NCBI GenBank assembly: GCA_900554165.1
Contig: USGR01000040.1
Span: 1-7,382, forward strand
From: an uncultured Oscillospiraceae bacterium
GTDB lineage: Bacteria; Bacillota_A; Clostridia; Oscillospirales; Acutalibacteraceae
Direction: 5' to 3'
Length of the DNA stretch: 7,382 nt
Shown: positions 4,751 to 7,382 of the stretch, in pieces
Numbering within the stretch: the first letter of the stretch is position 1
Layout: every line of letters begins with the position of its first letter
Translations under genes and position numbers: made by a program
Notes under the pieces: generated by a model
The model's database searches: none
Told to the model about the DNA's origin: nothing
The model's input: the letters and a program-made list of their open reading frames with translations, nothing else

Positions 4751-5818
4751 TTAAAAAATAAAAACAATAGTAGAAATAATATATGCCGTTATCATTGCCA
4801 CCCTTAAAATAAACAAAATTTCTTTCATTGCAAAAATCCGCGAATTAACAATAAATTTAGGCGGATATATGCTCATTATACCCAAAATACTTAGGACTAA
4901 ATTAGCCACTATGGTTTTATTTGCATACCCAAGTGACATTGGAATAAATGAAAATATAATAGTAAGTATCATTATAAACGTAAGCAAAATTTTAAGAGAA
5001 AACTTAATATCTGTAGCAATGCGCTTTCCCACCTTTTCCTTTGGCGCAGATGCACAATTAACATATATAAGAGATATCTCTCTTGGATTTTTATATCTGA
5101 AATTGTCAAGCGCGCCACCAAGTCCGCTTGAAAGATACATTTTTGACTGATTATTATACTCAAAAAGTCCGGAATCATATTTAGGAAGTACGCTGCACTC
5201 GGGAGAAAGAAGTCCGCCAAGCACCGGCAGCTTGATAATACCGCCGTGTACATGTCCTGAAAGCACTAAGTCGGCGCCCCACTCCGCCAATGAGTCAAAC
5301 CACGACGGCGAATGCGCCAAAACTATATTAAAAGCATTTTTATCGCATGAGCCGATACGCTTAGTTATGGATTTTACAGACGAACCATATCCCGAGGCCA
5401 CAGTTGCAAGTCCATATATATTAATATCATACCCATTTATATTTATACTGTCATGCTCATCGTCCAAAAGATTAACGCCAAGAGACGTAATCTGAGACAT
5501 GACCTCGTCATAGTCTTCGCGGTTAAGCCGTCTAAACCTTATTTCATGATTTCCAAGGCAAAAATACATCGGACATTCAACATTTATATTTTTCAGCAAA
5601 TCTATAAACGGTATCGGGTTAACATGATTATGATTAACCATATCTCCGCTGAAAGCTATTATATCTGGCTCAAATTTGTTTATCTCTGCCGCTAAATCAA
5701 TATTCTGCTGTCCAAAACAAGAATTATGTAAGTCACTTATATGCGCAATTTTTAAATTTTCTATAGATTTAAGCTCATAATTTATTCCAACTCTGTTTGT
5801 TTCAAAGCCTTTATTCAT
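4751..5818 (-). CDS. Metallophosphoesterase with C-terminal membrane anchor
   Basis: This 355-residue protein has a calcineurin-like binuclear metallophosphoesterase domain at about residues 22-255. Metal ligands are visible in order: DLH (Asp29, His31), GD (Asp59), GNHE (Asn90, His91), His169 in LAHSP, and GHVHGG (His189, His191). The sequence is closest in feel to the YkuE/LpxG-like group that attacks phosphodiester or pyrophosphate bonds of lipid headgroups; the substrate is not determinable here. Most relatives carry an N-terminal helix or signal. Here the N-terminus is soluble and three hydrophobic helices follow the enzyme (about 275-295, 303-320, 332-354), suggesting a cytosolic-facing membrane enzyme. 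GAGGTG a few bases upstream supports the start. It converges on the small cysteine-protein gene. Confidence 0.9.
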   Translation of the reverse strand: MNKGFETNRVGINYELKSIENLKIAHISDLHNSCFGQQNIDLAAEINKFEPDIIAFSGDMVNHNHVNPIPFIDLLKNINVECPMYFCLGNHEIRFRRLNREDYDEVMSQITSLGVNLLDDEHDSININGYDINIYGLATVASGYGSSVKSITKRIGSCDKNAFNIVLAHSPSWFDSLAEWGADLVLSGHVHGGIIKLPVLGGLLSPECSVLPKYDSGLFEYNNQSKMYLSSGLGGALDNFRYKNPREISLIYVNCASAPKEKVGKRIATDIKFSLKILLTFIMILTIIFSFIPMSLGYANKTIVANLVLSILGIMSIYPPKFIVNSRIFAMKEILFILRVAMITAYIISTIVFIF

Positions 5819-5976
5819 GTTTTCACCTCTGTTGCCAGCACAAGGCCCAGTTAAATATATCTTATAAAAAATATTGCAGCAAGCATTGAAGTATACTTAA
5901 AAGCTCCACTTTTATCATTCTCTGCCATGCCTTGGTATTATAAAGTCCGGCATACTATTTATATTATAAAATTATC

Positions 5977-6459
5977 TCAAACATAAGCTTCATTGGCCAA
6001 GTTGACAACTTTTACACCCTTTTCGTTTGCATATTTTACTGTGTAGTATGTCCCGCCACTGCTTTTTGTCAGATAAGCTACGACTATGTCGGAATTATCG
6101 ACCATGTATCTGTCGCGCTTAAGCATAGCGCCTCTTTGATTAAATTGAGATACATATACAACCCTATCGGCTATATCAAGTATGGCGCTGTAAGCTATTG
6201 CCTCAGATTCATCCCAAAAAACCGTCTGGTCCCGGCACGGCAAAGCACATATCAGTCGCACGTCGCTGTATTTGCTTCTTAGAGCTATTACCTGACGCGC
6301 CGCAAGCATATCAAAGCCCTTTGCCATACCGGATATAAAATTCACCGTACCGTTTTTATACAATTTCAAAATTTCATCATAAATTTTGTTAAGCACCATC
6401 TCTTTATCGCTTATTTCCCTGTGTCCGGTAAAGCAGCATGTTTTATATATAGACGGCAT
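5977..6459 (-). CDS. SLOG family protein (DUF1273/YpsA-like)
   Basis: This 160-residue, single-domain cytosolic protein has a SLOG Rossmann-like fold. Diagnostic segments are FTGHRE near the N-terminus (10-15), the nucleotide-binding-type loop SGMAKGFDMLAA (43-54), LPCRDQ (73-78), RDRYMVDNSD (115-124) and SSGGTYYTVKYA (133-144). SLOG proteins bind nucleotides or nucleotide-derived ligands; the Bacillus relative YpsA influences cell division, but no specific role can be assigned here. The length is typical of a stand-alone YpsA-like protein. The ribosome binding site is weak (GGTG about eight bases upstream), and the start is chosen by the conserved N-terminus. It is divergent from the TspO gene and separated from the metallophosphoesterase by 158 bp, so probably a separate transcript. 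Confidence 0.88.
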   Translation of the reverse strand: MPSIYKTCCFTGHREISDKEMVLNKIYDEILKLYKNGTVNFISGMAKGFDMLAARQVIALRSKYSDVRLICALPCRDQTVFWDESEAIAYSAILDIADRVVYVSQFNQRGAMLKRDRYMVDNSDIVVAYLTKSSGGTYYTVKYANEKGVKVVNLANEAYV

Positions 6460-6573
6460 ATAATCAACACCGTTGCTTCAGCATATAAAAATCAGGATAG
6501 TCGGCTGATAATAAAATTTTAAAAACAGCACATAAAAATAAATAAAAAGCAAAAAAGGACACGCAGAGAGTTA

Positions 6574-6602
6574 TTTTCATAAAAATATGTTAATAATATA
6601 AG
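6574..6602 (+). promoter_or_regulatory. Possible promoter of the TspO gene
   Basis: TTTTCA (6574-6579) and TATAAG (6597-6602) are 17 bp apart, matching sigma-A consensus at four and five of six positions. They lie about 30 bp upstream of the TspO start codon. The surroundings are very AT-rich, so chance matches are easy. Confidence 0.35.
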
Positions 6603-6632
6603 ACAAAGACATTTTTAAAGGAGATTTTCCTT

Positions 6633-7109
6633 ATGAATAAAACGATAAACCTCAAAAGACTTCTTATATGCCTTGTAATTCCCATAGGGCTTGGCATATT
6701 ATCATCCCTAATATCCGGCAACATGGGCGGAGTATACCCAACCCTCAATCGGCCGCCGCTCTCACCACCGGCATGGATTTTCCCGGTAGTCTGGAGCATT
6801 CTGTATATTCTAATGGGAATTTCAGCATATATAGTCTCAGATACTCGAGGCATGCACTCATCAAAAGAGCAAGCAATGAAAATATATTATGCTCAGCTTA
6901 TTATAAACGTATTATGGCCGATAATATTCTTCCGATTCCGACAGTTTACCATAGCTGCAATAATGCTCGGCGCGCTTATTGTTGCGGTAATTGCTACAAT
7001 AATTAAATTTAAAAAGATAAACAACACCGCCGCACTTCTGCTTGTTCCCTATCTTATATGGATATTATTTGCATTATATCTCAATATAGGTGTTGCCGTC
7101 CTTAATTAG
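6633..7109 (+). CDS. tspO: TspO/MBR family membrane protein
   Basis: This 158-residue integral membrane protein has five helices at about 9-29, 45-67, 83-100, 106-125 and 132-152, the size and topology of TspO, homologue of the mitochondrial translocator protein. Family hallmarks are present: NRPPLSPPAWIFPVVWSILY (39-58) through the second helix, NVLWPIIFF (92-100), and PYLIWILFALYLN (139-151). TspO proteins bind porphyrins and other tetrapyrroles and have been linked to stress responses; the role in this organism is unknown. AAAGGAG (6617-6623) lies nine bases before the ATG. The gene is transcribed alone, divergent from the SLOG gene, and ends at a strong terminator 145 bp downstream. Isoleucine is mostly encoded by ATA, unlike the left-hand operon. 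Confidence 0.95.
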   Translation: MNKTINLKRLLICLVIPIGLGILSSLISGNMGGVYPTLNRPPLSPPAWIFPVVWSILYILMGISAYIVSDTRGMHSSKEQAMKIYYAQLIINVLWPIIFFRFRQFTIAAIMLGALIVAVIATIIKFKKINNTAALLLVPYLIWILFALYLNIGVAVLN

Positions 7110-7254
7110 CCTATTCAAAGCCGTTAAACAAATTTTACGTTTCTTTAATCCTATCAGATACAGCAAAATAAATCAAGCTTAAAACTTAACTATAATAAGT
7201 GACGATTATGCATTAACTAATTATGTATTTATATTGCCCTAAGCATATTTTTAT

Positions 7255-7288
7255 AAAAAGAACCGCCAAAGCTTTGGTGGTTCTTTTT
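7255..7288. terminator. Strong bidirectional intrinsic terminator
   Basis: AAAAAGAACCGCC (7255-7267) pairs with GGTGGTTCTTTTT (7276-7288), with one G-U pair, closed by an AAAGCTTT centre. T-tracts follow on both strands. It would end the TspO transcript on the plus strand and any minus-strand transcript arriving from beyond the right edge. The 90 bases to the window end are AT-rich and hold no gene that I can support. Confidence 0.85.
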
Positions 7289-7382
7289 ATGTCTTTTATT
7301 TTCTTAAGAATTAGAACATGACGCATATAAAATAAATTTTTAAAATTTTACTTTTTTAAATCTGTGACAAAAAGCCTCATAT

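Noticed and set aside
5851..5928. 25-residue minus-strand ORF upstream of the metallophosphoesterase gene
   Set aside because: It has no usable ribosome binding site spacing, is very short, and shows no recognisable motif. It is probably chance, although its sequence has a short hydrophobic end.

Overview
This window looks like a stretch of a low-to-moderate GC Bacillota chromosome, most likely an anaerobic gut-type Clostridia. The reasons are strong AGGAGG-type ribosome binding sites, consensus sigma-A promoters, and clostridial families: an Rrf2 regulator, an EFR1-type flavodoxin/ferredoxin fusion, a DUF6873-like protein, a YpsA-like SLOG protein and a small four-cysteine protein. I cannot place it lower than class from the sequence alone. 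No tRNA, rRNA, CRISPR array, transposase or integrase is visible.

Left half (about 1-3600). A doubtful frame, open at the left edge (1-372), converges on a minus-strand Rrf2 regulator (354-785). Divergent from it is a tight three-gene operon: a flavodoxin plus 2[4Fe-4S] ferredoxin protein (912-1679), a six-helix DUF308/HdeD-like membrane protein (1692-2225) and a patatin-like phospholipase (2257-3105). The control region between them is unusually readable. It has a perfect TTGACA-17-TATAAT promoter for the operon, a TTTACA-17-TATAAT promoter for the regulator, and two copies of a 19-bp inverted repeat TGTAA-N9-TTACA exactly 40 bp apart. One copy covers both -35 boxes and the other covers the expected operon start. 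The simplest reading is an autoregulated Rrf2 switch controlling an electron-transfer protein, a membrane protein and a lipid acyl hydrolase, that is, a redox or envelope stress module. It is followed by 615 bp without a convincing gene (3106-3720), which holds five tandem 15-bp repeats, DnaA-box-like 9-mers and a 12-bp-stem hairpin.

Right half (about 3600-7382). The DNA is more AT-rich and uses ATA isoleucine codons heavily. It carries ordinary-looking chromosomal genes: a DUF6873-like GME-fold protein (minus), a 47-residue four-cysteine protein (plus), a metallophosphoesterase with a C-terminal three-helix membrane anchor (minus), a SLOG/YpsA-like protein (minus), and a TspO/MBR membrane protein (plus) followed by a strong intrinsic terminator. 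These genes are mostly singly transcribed, and no shared pathway is evident.

The change in composition near 3600, the repeat-rich gap and a 14-bp direct repeat flanking the left module suggest that the Rrf2 module may have been acquired horizontally. Proof would need the sequence to the left of this window.
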